Below are positions 53,546-59,994 of a stretch of 60,049 bases of DNA, piece by piece. Both the position numbers and the translations under genes were made by a program. The DNA lies in NCBI GenBank assembly GCA_949480205.1, contig CASXXK010000003.1:1-60049 (forward strand), in the 5' to 3' direction. This DNA is from an uncultured Candidatus Saccharibacteria bacterium (GTDB lineage: Bacteria; Patescibacteriota; Saccharimonadia; Saccharimonadales; Saccharimonadaceae). Within the stretch, counting starts at the first letter, position 1; every line of letters begins with the position of its first letter. The notes beneath the pieces are model-generated. The model was not told the DNA's origin. It saw only the letters and a program-made list of their open reading frames with translations, and searched no databases.

Positions 53546-53557
53546 CACACGGCTCCA
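53546..53557 (+). repeat. Partial copy of tRNA-Thr 3' end
   Basis: CACACGGCTCCA is identical to the last 12 bases of tRNA-Thr (53466-53477), 80 nt further on and beyond the terminator. It lies 17 bp before the 3' core of cassette I. Confidence 0.55.
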
Positions 53558-53573
53558 TTTTTAGAATTTTTTA

Positions 53574-53792
53574 CATGTCTAATACAGTACTAAGGCAACG
53601 GAGGGGGGTAACCGTAGTAACGCTGACTAAAGTTTGATGGACTAAGGGTTGAAGCGTAGATTTGAAGATTATAAGCAGTAGAGGCGCTAGTGGTAGAGTA
53701 TGCTGCGCCTCTGGATGACCAGCTATACCCCCACTCTACTGGCATTCTGATAGTATCGACATTGGTTAGGTATATAACCCCGCTGCGCACGA
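53574..53792 (-). repeat. Cassette I: frameshifted silent cassette, paired with J
   Basis: From GTG at 53790: VRSGVIYLTNVDTIRMPVEWGYSWSSRG...TAYNLQIYASTLSPSNFSQRYYGY, then one extra base in the C-run of the 3' core shifts the frame to PPPLP and a stop. The core also has one substitution (CCGTTGCC). The conserved Arg-Cys pair is lost. Confidence 0.88.
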
Positions 53793-53817
53793 AGTAATCT
53801 GGTCCCGTGCGCAGCGG
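53780..53817. repeat. Palindromic joint of cassettes I and J
   Basis: CCGCTGCGCACGA, spacer AGTAATCTGGTC (identical to the C/D spacer), CCGTGCGCAGCGG. One mismatch at the inner stem position. Confidence 0.9.
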
Positions 53818-54007
53818 GTATATCCACTTACCTACTACTGCTGGTACTTTGAGGGACGCTGGCTTCGGTGCTGTCTATTGGTCGTCGCGTGCTGATGCTA
53901 CTACTGCGTACTACCTCTACTTCAGTACTGCCGTCTACCCGTCGGATGGCCCGGCTTACCGTTACGACGCTTTCCCTCTCCGCTGCCTTAGTACTGTATT
54001 AGACATG
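53805..54007 (+). repeat. Cassette J: complete silent cassette
   Basis: From GTG at 53807: VRSGYIHLPTTAGTLRDAGFGAVYWSSRADATTAYYLYFSTAVYPSDGPAYRYDAFPLRCLSTVLDM. Its N-terminal block (VRSGYIHLPTTAGTLR) is closest to cassette K (VRSGYIHISTIAGTLR) on the other side of rpsL-rpsG. The frame continues about 50 codons past the core without a stop. Confidence 0.88.
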
Positions 54008-54129
54008 CAGGAAGATAGAAAACTCTTGCATTTTCTAGGCTTTTGCGCTATAATGAGTACAGAGTTTCGGGCATTTTGCATTGCTGTAAACGAAATGCCA
54101 AATATTAAGTTTAATCAGGGAAGTAAATC

Positions 54130-54540
54130 GTGCCAACTATTAATCAGTTGATTCGTAAACCACGCCAGAAAGCCGCTAAGAAATCTAAGGCTCCAGCGCT
54201 CGGTTCCATTGTTAATACGCTTAAGACCAAGCGTTATGAACAGGCTGCCCCACTCAAGCGCGGCGTCTGTCTTAAGGTCACTACCAAGACTCCAAAGAAA
54301 CCAAACTCTGCGTTGCGTAAAGTCGCTCGTGTACGCTTGACTAACGGTCAAGAAGTTTGGGCTTACATTGGTGGCGAAGGTCACAACCTCCAGGAGCACG
54401 CTGTAGTGCTCGTGCGTGGCGGTCGTGTGCCAGACCTTCCAGGTGTGCGCTATCACATCGTACGTGGTACGCTCGACCTTCAGGGTGTACAAAATCGTAA
54501 ACAAGGCCGTTCTAAATACGGTGCTAAGAAGGGAGAATAA
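54130..54540 (+). CDS. rpsL: 30S ribosomal protein S12
   Basis: Part of the decoding centre of the small subunit. The 136 residues include [30 protein letters not shown] and the decoding loop [15 protein letters not shown], all typical. GTG start after GGGAAG; TATAAT near 54047 gives a leader of about 75 nt. It heads the rpsL-rpsG operon, which sits between cassettes J and K. Confidence 0.98.
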   Translation: MPTINQLIRKPRQKAAKKSKAPALGSIVNTLKTKRYEQAAPLKRGVCLKVTTKTPKKPNSALRKVARVRLTNGQEVWAYIGGEGHNLQEHAVVLVRGGRVPDLPGVRYHIVRGTLDLQGVQNRKQGRSKYGAKKGE

Positions 54541-54543
54541 TCT

Positions 54544-55023
54544 ATGTCACGCAAAGTTACTAAATCTCTTCAACGCAAGACTAATCCTGATCGTAAGTAT
54601 CAGTCAGTCTTGGTACAACGCCTCATCAATAAATCCATGCTTGATGGTAAAAAGCAGGCCGCAGAGCGGGCAGTTTATGCTGCTCTCGAAGGTGCTGCTA
54701 AGAAATTGAACTCTGAGGATCCAGTAGCTGTCTTTGAGAAGGCTTTGGCTAATATTAGCCCGGATTTCGAGGTTAAGTCCCGCCGTGTCGGTGGCGCAAA
54801 CTACCAAATTCCGTTCCCAATTTCTGGCCACCGTCAGCAGCACTTTGCTTTCTCTTGGCTCGTGCAGGCTGCACGAGCTCGCCAGGGAATGCCTTATGCT
54901 AAGCGCCTTGAGCTCGAGATCATCGATGCTTACAATGAAACCGGTACTGCCTTCAAGAAGAAGGAAGACTGCCACCGCATGGCTGAGGCCAACCGCGCCT
55001 TTGCTCACTTCGCAAGAGCGTAA
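54544..55023 (+). CDS. rpsG: 30S ribosomal protein S7
   Basis: Primary 16S rRNA-binding protein of the small-subunit head. The 159 residues show SVLVQRLINKSMLDGKKQAAERAVY, SRRVGGANYQIPFPISGHRQQ and HRMAEANRAFAHFA. It follows rpsL by 3 nt. Unlike most bacterial str operons, no fusA or tuf follows: a strong terminator (55083-55109) and cassette K come next. Confidence 0.98.
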   Translation: MSRKVTKSLQRKTNPDRKYQSVLVQRLINKSMLDGKKQAAERAVYAALEGAAKKLNSEDPVAVFEKALANISPDFEVKSRRVGGANYQIPFPISGHRQQHFAFSWLVQAARARQGMPYAKRLELEIIDAYNETGTAFKKKEDCHRMAEANRAFAHFARA

Positions 55024-55082
55024 AATTCAATTCTGCGATGAGCTGGGTTTACATAATTTCTCTGAACCCAGTGTTGTCTCCC

Positions 55083-55109
55083 AAAAAAGAGCCTATCAGG
55101 CTCTTTTTT
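55083..55109. terminator. Terminator of the rpsL-rpsG operon
   Basis: AAAAAAGAGCC, loop TATCA, GGCTCTTTTTT: symmetric, works in both directions. Confidence 0.95.
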
Positions 55110-55132
55110 GATTCGATGCGTTACGATTTTTA

Positions 55133-55344
55133 CATGTCTAATACAGTACTAAGGCAGCGGAGGGGGAGACCGTAGTAACGGTCACTACGGTACGACGAAT
55201 TCACAATGCCACTATATTGCCAGTACAAATCATTTGCATGAGTATTAACGGCGTCAGATCTTGATGACCACCATGCGCCTTCCATGCCAACATATCGTAA
55301 AGTGCCAGCAATTGTAGATATATGGATATACCCGCTGCGCACGA
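55133..55344 (-). repeat. Cassette K: complete silent cassette
   Basis: From GTG at 55342: VRSGYIHISTIAGTLRYVGMEGAWWSSRSDAVNTHANDLYWQYSGIVNSS...RYYGLPLRCLSTVLDM (FPLRC is LPLRC). Unpaired. Next to its 5' core is a GTGTTGTA/TACAACAC hairpin (55346-55366), then the nuclease gene. Confidence 0.87.
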
Positions 55345-55383
55345 AGTGTTGTATATTTTACAACACCATGTTAAGATGAGAAA

Positions 55384-55770
55384 GTGAAGTTTGATATTAT
55401 TGTCTCTACTAATTTGAGGCCAATGCCTACTAATGACGAAATTACTGTTGCGGAGGTGCTGGCTAAATTTTTTCAAAGCAACATTGAATTTGTCGCTCGT
55501 GGGATTTCACATACACCAGATGTATATGTGATACGTTTTAGCCAGTATTGGGAAATTAAAAATATTCGTGGTAATAGTTCAAAAACAATAGAAAACACAC
55601 TACGAACTGCCCAATATCAATCAGGGAATATAGTTATATCTTTAGCCCGTAGTAAAATGAGTGCCAGCCAAGCGGTTGGCAGGATAAATCTTTGCTTACG
55701 CAGAAGCCATGTTGCCGCAAAGAGAATTATAGTAATCTCCAAAAACAAAAAAGTTCTTGTCGTAAAATGA
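55384..55770 (+). CDS. CdiA-CT-like PD-(D/E)XK nuclease
   Basis: 128 residues, stand-alone. DEITVAEVLAKFFQSNIEFV is followed by HTPDVYVIRFSQYWEIKNIRGN, with the Asp...Glu-x-Lys pattern, and IENTLRTAQYQSGNIVISL, the same order of motifs as the nuclease at 9211-9627 but with low identity. It resembles the tRNase-type toxin domain of CDI systems. TAAGAT (55372-55377) ends 6 nt before the GTG start, which suggests a leaderless mRNA. It lies 39 nt from cassette K, divergent from it. No immunity gene recognised. Confidence 0.7.
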   Translation: MKFDIIVSTNLRPMPTNDEITVAEVLAKFFQSNIEFVARGISHTPDVYVIRFSQYWEIKNIRGNSSKTIENTLRTAQYQSGNIVISLARSKMSASQAVGRINLCLRRSHVAAKRIIVISKNKKVLVVK

Positions 55771-55789
55771 GTAATATGCTAAAATAAAA

Positions 55790-55879
55790 TCAACAAGAGA
55801 CGGATGCGATACTGAATTGAATCAATAGACCGTCTCTTTTTATATATTCTTTCAATCCTAATTGAGGGACACACCCCAT
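55790..55879 (-). CDS. Possible small leaderless gene (29 aa), antisense to terminator
   Basis: Begins MGCVPQLGLKEYIKRDG and ends ASVSC. Its promoter on the minus strand is strong: TTGACT (55909-55914), 17 bp, TATAAT (55886-55891), then 6 nt to the ATG. The ORF runs through the AAGAGACGG/CCGTCTCTT stem that ends the nuclease gene. It may be a small protein, a regulatory RNA opposite the nuclease mRNA end, or an accident of the promoter. Confidence 0.4.
   Translation of the reverse strand: MGCVPQLGLKEYIKRDGLLIQFSIASVSC
55795..55845 (+). terminator. Terminator of the nuclease gene
   Basis: AAGAGACGG (55795-55803), 26-nt loop, CCGTCTCTT (55830-55838), TTTATAT. Confidence 0.75.
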
Positions 55880-55885
55880 ACTATC

Positions 55886-55914
55886 ATTATATCACACATC
55901 ATCGAAAAAGTCAA
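55886..55914 (-). promoter_or_regulatory. Strong minus-strand promoter without a known gene
   Basis: TTGACT, 17 bp ending ATGTGTGA, TATAAT. It matches the promoters at 28389-28417 and 47796-47824 closely. Confidence 0.7.
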
Positions 55915-55976
55915 TACTTTCAGCGTAAAAAGTTTATGATATAATGAAATAAAGTAGAACTAGGAGGCAAAAACAA

Positions 55977-56981
55977 ATGGTGAGGTTAGCAATCAACGGA
56001 TTTGGGCGAATCGGACGTTGCGCATTCAAGATTGCTTTTGAACGCCAGGATGCCGAAATTGTAGCGATTAACAGCCTAGGGGATCCAGCCACTTTCGCCC
56101 ATTTGCTTAAATATGACTCCGCTTATGGCGTTTATGGCCATGAAGTGAGTTTTGACGACAAACACATCATTGTCGATGGCGTAAAAATTCTTTTCATGTC
56201 GGAGCCAGACCCAATCAAGCTTCCTTGGGATAAGCTCGAAATTGACACTGTAATGGAATGCACGGGGCGCTTTTGCAATCCAGCGGATGCCCGGCTACAC
56301 ATTAAGGCCGGTGCGCGCAAAGTGGTAATCTCTGCCCCAGCCAAGGGCTCTGGTGCCAAAACGGTCGTCCTTGGCGTCAACGAAGAAGTGGTTACTGCTG
56401 ATGATGACATTCTGAGCTGCGCTAGCTGCACGACTAACTGCATCGCCCCAGTGATGAAAGTAATTGAAGACAATTTTGGTATCGAAAAAGCCATGATGAC
56501 CACAGTGCATTCTTATACTGCTTCGCAAAAGCTAGTGGATGACGCTGCCAAGGATATTCGTGAAGCTCGAGCAGCGGCGGTCAATATTGTGCCTACGACC
56601 ACTGGCGCTTCCAAGGCTGCCGCACTGACAATCCCTAGTTTAGAGAAAAAATTCAACGGTCTTAGTGTGCGCGTGCCCAGCTTAGTAGTGTCACTTGCGG
56701 ATATCACTGCGGTACTTAAGCGAGATGTAACGGTCGAAGAGATTAACGCCGTGTTCGAAAAAGCCGCCGAAGAGCCGTATTATGAGGGGATTCTGGACGT
56801 GACGCATGACGAACTAGTATCGTCAGATTTCCGGGGAAATTCACACTCAGCCGTGGTGGACTTGCCATTGACTGATGTCGTGGGTGGAAATTTAGTCAAA
56901 GTTGTGGCTTGGTACGATAATGAATGGGGTTATTCTAATCGCCTAGTAGAACTTTCGGTTGATTTTGGGCGCGAAGTGTAA
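55977..56981 (+). CDS. gap: Glyceraldehyde-3-phosphate dehydrogenase
   Basis: Oxidises glyceraldehyde 3-phosphate to 1,3-bisphosphoglycerate in glycolysis. The 334 residues begin RLAINGFGRIGR (NAD site) and contain the catalytic SCTTNC (Cys151), PTTTGASKA, RVPSLVVSLADIT (usually RVPTPNVSVVDL) and WYDNEWGYSNR. ATG after AGGAGG; TATAAT about 35 nt upstream. It starts a run of sugar-phosphate genes (rpiB, rpe-like, pfkB-like). Confidence 0.97.
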   Translation: MVRLAINGFGRIGRCAFKIAFERQDAEIVAINSLGDPATFAHLLKYDSAYGVYGHEVSFDDKHIIVDGVKILFMSEPDPIKLPWDKLEIDTVMECTGRFCNPADARLHIKAGARKVVISAPAKGSGAKTVVLGVNEEVVTADDDILSCASCTTNCIAPVMKVIEDNFGIEKAMMTTVHSYTASQKLVDDAAKDIREARAAAVNIVPTTTGASKAAALTIPSLEKKFNGLSVRVPSLVVSLADITAVLKRDVTVEEINAVFEKAAEEPYYEGILDVTHDELVSSDFRGNSHSAVVDLPLTDVVGGNLVKVVAWYDNEWGYSNRLVELSVDFGREV

Positions 56982-57008
56982 TAGACTAAAGAAAATAAAG
57001 GAGGATTT

Positions 57009-57536
57009 ATGCCAGAATATCATATCTACGTCGGAGCAGATCACCGTGGTTTTCAAAAGAAAGAAGACCTATTACCTCTGATTCGCGATTGTCACGAAAA
57101 CGTTATTGTTGAAGATTTAGGCGCCGAGAGCTTGGTAGAAGATGATGATTTTAATGACCCGGCATTGGCGGTGGCCAAGGCAGTAGCTAAGGATAAATAT
57201 AGCTTTGGTGTTTTGATTTGTGGCTCGGCACATGGTGTCTGTATGCAGGCTAATCGTGTCAAGGGAATACGCGCTATCAACGCTGGCACTGTAGCTAGTG
57301 TTGAAGCTGGTCGTGCTGATGATCATGCCAATGTTTTGTGCCTCTCGGGGGATGAACTTGATGTCGATACAATGGAAAAGCTAATCAAAACTCTATGCCA
57401 TACTCGCCCCAAGATGGATGAGCGCTATGTGCGCCGAGTTAAGCGTCTCGATGAGGAACATGCCAAAGCACCAGGCGGGGTTGAATTCCGCCTCAAGGTT
57501 GCAGCCGATGACGAAGAGGATGACGAGGAAGAGTAG
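57009..57536 (+). CDS. rpiB: Ribose-5-phosphate isomerase B (RpiB/LacAB family)
   Basis: Interconverts ribose 5-phosphate and ribulose 5-phosphate. The 175 residues show YVGADHRGFQKKEDLL, FNDPALAVAKAV, GVLICGSAHGVCMQANRVKGIRAI (the family usually has CGTGIG with Thr; here Ser-Ala-His), and RADDHANVLCL. An acidic tail (DDEEDDEEE) is unusual. The change in the active loop leaves a related sugar-phosphate isomerase possible. RBS AGGAGG, 27 nt after gap. Confidence 0.85.
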   Translation: MPEYHIYVGADHRGFQKKEDLLPLIRDCHENVIVEDLGAESLVEDDDFNDPALAVAKAVAKDKYSFGVLICGSAHGVCMQANRVKGIRAINAGTVASVEAGRADDHANVLCLSGDELDVDTMEKLIKTLCHTRPKMDERYVRRVKRLDEEHAKAPGGVEFRLKVAADDEEDDEEE

Positions 57537-57538
57537 AT

Positions 57539-58186
57539 ATGGCTATCATTGTGCCCACCATCACCACTGATAATCGAGCCTTTTTCGATGACAGCATGGC
57601 TAAATTTAGCCAATTTTCTAAGCGGGTACAAGTTGATGCCTCGGATGGTAGTTTTGCCCCTACCACATTGGTACCAATTGCCGATATACGGGCTCCAGAA
57701 GGCGTAACAATTGATTTGCACGTTATGTCGGCACGTCCCTCCGAGCACTTGTCAGATATTCTTAGTCTCAAGCCACGACTTTGTATCCTGCACGCCGAAG
57801 TTGACGATGATCTGGAGGGACTGTTCACACAGTTGCGTTCAGCCGGTATCAAGGTTGGTCTCGCCATGATTAAGACCACTTTTCCAGGCCGTGTGGCTAG
57901 CCTGATTCAATCTGCCGATCATGTAATGATTTTTGCCGGTGAATTAGGTAGCCAAGGTGGGACTATCGACATGATGCAGATTGAGAAAGTTCCATTAATT
58001 CGCGCGATTCGGACTGACATCGAAATTGGCTGGGATGGTGGTGCTAACTTGAGTAATGTGCGTGCTTTGGCGCATGCTGGAATCGATGTAATTAATGTCG
58101 GCAGTGCCATTACGCAAGCAGCAGATTCGGCAGCCATGTATCAATCTTTGCTGGCAGAATGTGAAAAGAAAGGCGTTTTGATCTAG
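57539..58186 (+). CDS. Ribulose-phosphate 3-epimerase-like protein
   Basis: 215-residue TIM-barrel protein related to Rpe, which links ribulose and xylulose 5-phosphates. VQVDASDGSFAP stands where the family has H-x-D-x-MDG-x-F-V-P, so the first metal-binding His is Gln. DLHVM and GWDGGAN keep the second His and the Asp. The phosphate-binding INVGSAI is present. The reaction may be altered. It starts 2 nt after rpiB and its stop is directly followed by the kinase ATG. Confidence 0.8.
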   Translation: MAIIVPTITTDNRAFFDDSMAKFSQFSKRVQVDASDGSFAPTTLVPIADIRAPEGVTIDLHVMSARPSEHLSDILSLKPRLCILHAEVDDDLEGLFTQLRSAGIKVGLAMIKTTFPGRVASLIQSADHVMIFAGELGSQGGTIDMMQIEKVPLIRAIRTDIEIGWDGGANLSNVRALAHAGIDVINVGSAITQAADSAAMYQSLLAECEKKGVLI

Positions 58187-59182
58187 ATGGCGCGAATTGT
58201 CTCGTTAGGTTCGGCCTTACAGGATATCTACCTGATTGACCGTGATGATTTTGTGGGGTCCGACGTTGGTGGTCAGTCGATTTTTGGCCAACTTGTCATT
58301 GGGACTAAAGTCGATATCGACAAAGTCGCCTTTGAGGTGGGCGGCGGTGGCACTAACGCCGCCGTGAGCTTCGCTCGTCACGGCCACGAAACAATTTTTA
58401 TGGGGAATTTGGCCCACGATGCTGCAGGCGAGGCGGTTCTTGCCTGTCTTGATGAAGAAAACATTGATAGTAGCTATGTTGAGTTTCAGCGTGGTAAAAC
58501 CGGCTGCTCGGTGGTGATGCTTGATGCCAAGAGTGGTGAGCGTACAATTTTAACCCATCGCGGCGTTTCTGGCCGATTCAATAATCTTTCCGCGGACGAT
58601 TTGGAACTTATCGCGCCAGATTGGCTCTATGTCACTAGTTTACGTGGCGATATGGATACGCTCCTGGCCTTCTTTGAGGCAGCTCACGCCAATGGCGCTA
58701 AGATTATGTTTAATCCCGGTGAGCTCGAAATCGAACAACTACCGAAGTTGATTGGGCTGCTGGATGATGTCGACATCCTGCTCGTCAACAAGCGTGAGGC
58801 AGCTAAGATTGTTCCTGGCGTAGTTTTGACCGAGCTCTTGGTCCACCTTGCCACCTATTGTCAGACCGTTATTATCACCGATGGCGAAATGGGCTCAATT
58901 GCCACCGATCACCAAGAAGTCTATCGCCTGGGCGTCTATGAGCAGGTTAAGATGCGCGACGCTACTGGTGCCGGTGATGCCTTTGGTGCTGGATTCTTGG
59001 CGGCTTACGCAAGCGAACCGGCAGGAAAAGCCAAAGAAAGTCATTTTGCTCATGCTCTGCAGTTTGCGGCCGCCAATGCCGCTAGCGTGGTACAGAAATA
59101 TGGTGCCAAAGCTGGGATATTATCTGGCGATGAAGATTTGCACCCCATGCCAATTCAAAAAATTACAGATTTAACTTTATAA
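58187..59182 (+). CDS. PfkB-family sugar kinase
   Basis: 331 residues of the ribokinase fold: GGGGTNAAVSFARHGHETIFMGNLAHDAAGE near the N terminus, GVSGRFNNLS, VNKREAAKIV, and the catalytic/anion-hole motif DATGAGDAFGAGFLAAY. The substrate (fructose, ribose, adenosine or a sugar phosphate) cannot be told. It begins directly at the previous stop, so it belongs to the sugar-phosphate operon. Confidence 0.92.
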   Translation: MARIVSLGSALQDIYLIDRDDFVGSDVGGQSIFGQLVIGTKVDIDKVAFEVGGGGTNAAVSFARHGHETIFMGNLAHDAAGEAVLACLDEENIDSSYVEFQRGKTGCSVVMLDAKSGERTILTHRGVSGRFNNLSADDLELIAPDWLYVTSLRGDMDTLLAFFEAAHANGAKIMFNPGELEIEQLPKLIGLLDDVDILLVNKREAAKIVPGVVLTELLVHLATYCQTVIITDGEMGSIATDHQEVYRLGVYEQVKMRDATGAGDAFGAGFLAAYASEPAGKAKESHFAHALQFAAANAASVVQKYGAKAGILSGDEDLHPMPIQKITDLTL

Positions 59183-59193
59183 GAAAGGGAACT

Positions 59194-59925
59194 ATGTTAG
59201 ACGAAAAGATTTTAGCCGAACTTGAAGCTGCCGACGTGGAGCGCGCCAAAGCTTATGCCAATGACCTCGAACGTGGTCTCAAAATTGCCCGCACCTACCC
59301 ACAGGGTGTCACCATCTTTGGTTCCGCACGGTTACCTCAAGACAACAAATATTGCAAGAAAGCTCGCGAACTTGGTCAATTGCTGGCGCAGAATGGTCAC
59401 GCCGTGATTACCGGTGGCGGTCCGGGGATTATGGAAGCCGCCAATCAAGGCGCGTTTGAGTATGGTGGGCGCAGTATCGGCTTGAATATTACCCTTAAGC
59501 ATGAACAATTTCCTAACCCCTATCTCACCGATACGATGCAGTTCCAATATTTCTTCGCGCGTAAGGTTATGCTGGCAATGTCGGCCAAAGTTTACGTCAT
59601 GTTCCCAGGTGGCCTTGGTACGATGGATGAACTTTCGGAGATTATTATCTTGATGCAAGAAGGCAAGATGCCCAAAATGCCCGTCTTTTTCTATGGCAAG
59701 AGTTTTTGGCGCCCACTAGACAAGTTTATCCAGAGCAAAATGTTGCCACTCGGCCTGGTATCCAAGAATGACCTCAAAATCTATAAGATTACAGACGACC
59801 TTAAGGAAATCGTCAAGGCCGCCAATAAAATCGGGCATCCCGCAGTTAAAACAAACTATTACGACGGATTTACCTCGGCGGCCGGTTTTCAGCAGCTGTC
59901 AGACGACGAAAAATTGATTAAATAG
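59194..59925 (+). CDS. LOG-family protein (nucleotide phosphoribohydrolase)
   Basis: 243 residues with TIFGSARLPQDNKYCKKARELG, GGGPGIMEAANQGAFEYGG and MFPGGLGTMDELSEIIILMQ, the PGGxGTxxE signature of LOG/YgdH proteins, which cleave nucleoside 5'-monophosphates such as cytokinin ribotides to base and ribose 5-phosphate. Released ribose 5-phosphate would feed the upstream RpiB/Rpe steps. RBS AAAGGGA, 11 nt after the kinase gene. Confidence 0.92.
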   Translation: MLDEKILAELEAADVERAKAYANDLERGLKIARTYPQGVTIFGSARLPQDNKYCKKARELGQLLAQNGHAVITGGGPGIMEAANQGAFEYGGRSIGLNITLKHEQFPNPYLTDTMQFQYFFARKVMLAMSAKVYVMFPGGLGTMDELSEIIILMQEGKMPKMPVFFYGKSFWRPLDKFIQSKMLPLGLVSKNDLKIYKITDDLKEIVKAANKIGHPAVKTNYYDGFTSAAGFQQLSDDEKLIK

Positions 59926-59957
59926 CTTCTGTATATTGACTTTTTAGGTAACAACAA

Positions 59958-59988
59958 AATCCCCCAGCTGGTCTGGGGGATTAATTTT
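59958..59988 (+). terminator. Terminator of the sugar-phosphate operon
   Basis: AATCCCCCAG, loop CTGGT, CTGGGGGATT, AATTTTCTTT. Confidence 0.9.
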
Positions 59989-59994
59989 CTTTAT

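Noticed and set aside
52738-54007. Repeats as a CRISPR array
   Set aside because: Repeat units are hundreds of bases apart, on both strands, with coding-like middles of unequal length; no short regular repeats and no cas genes.
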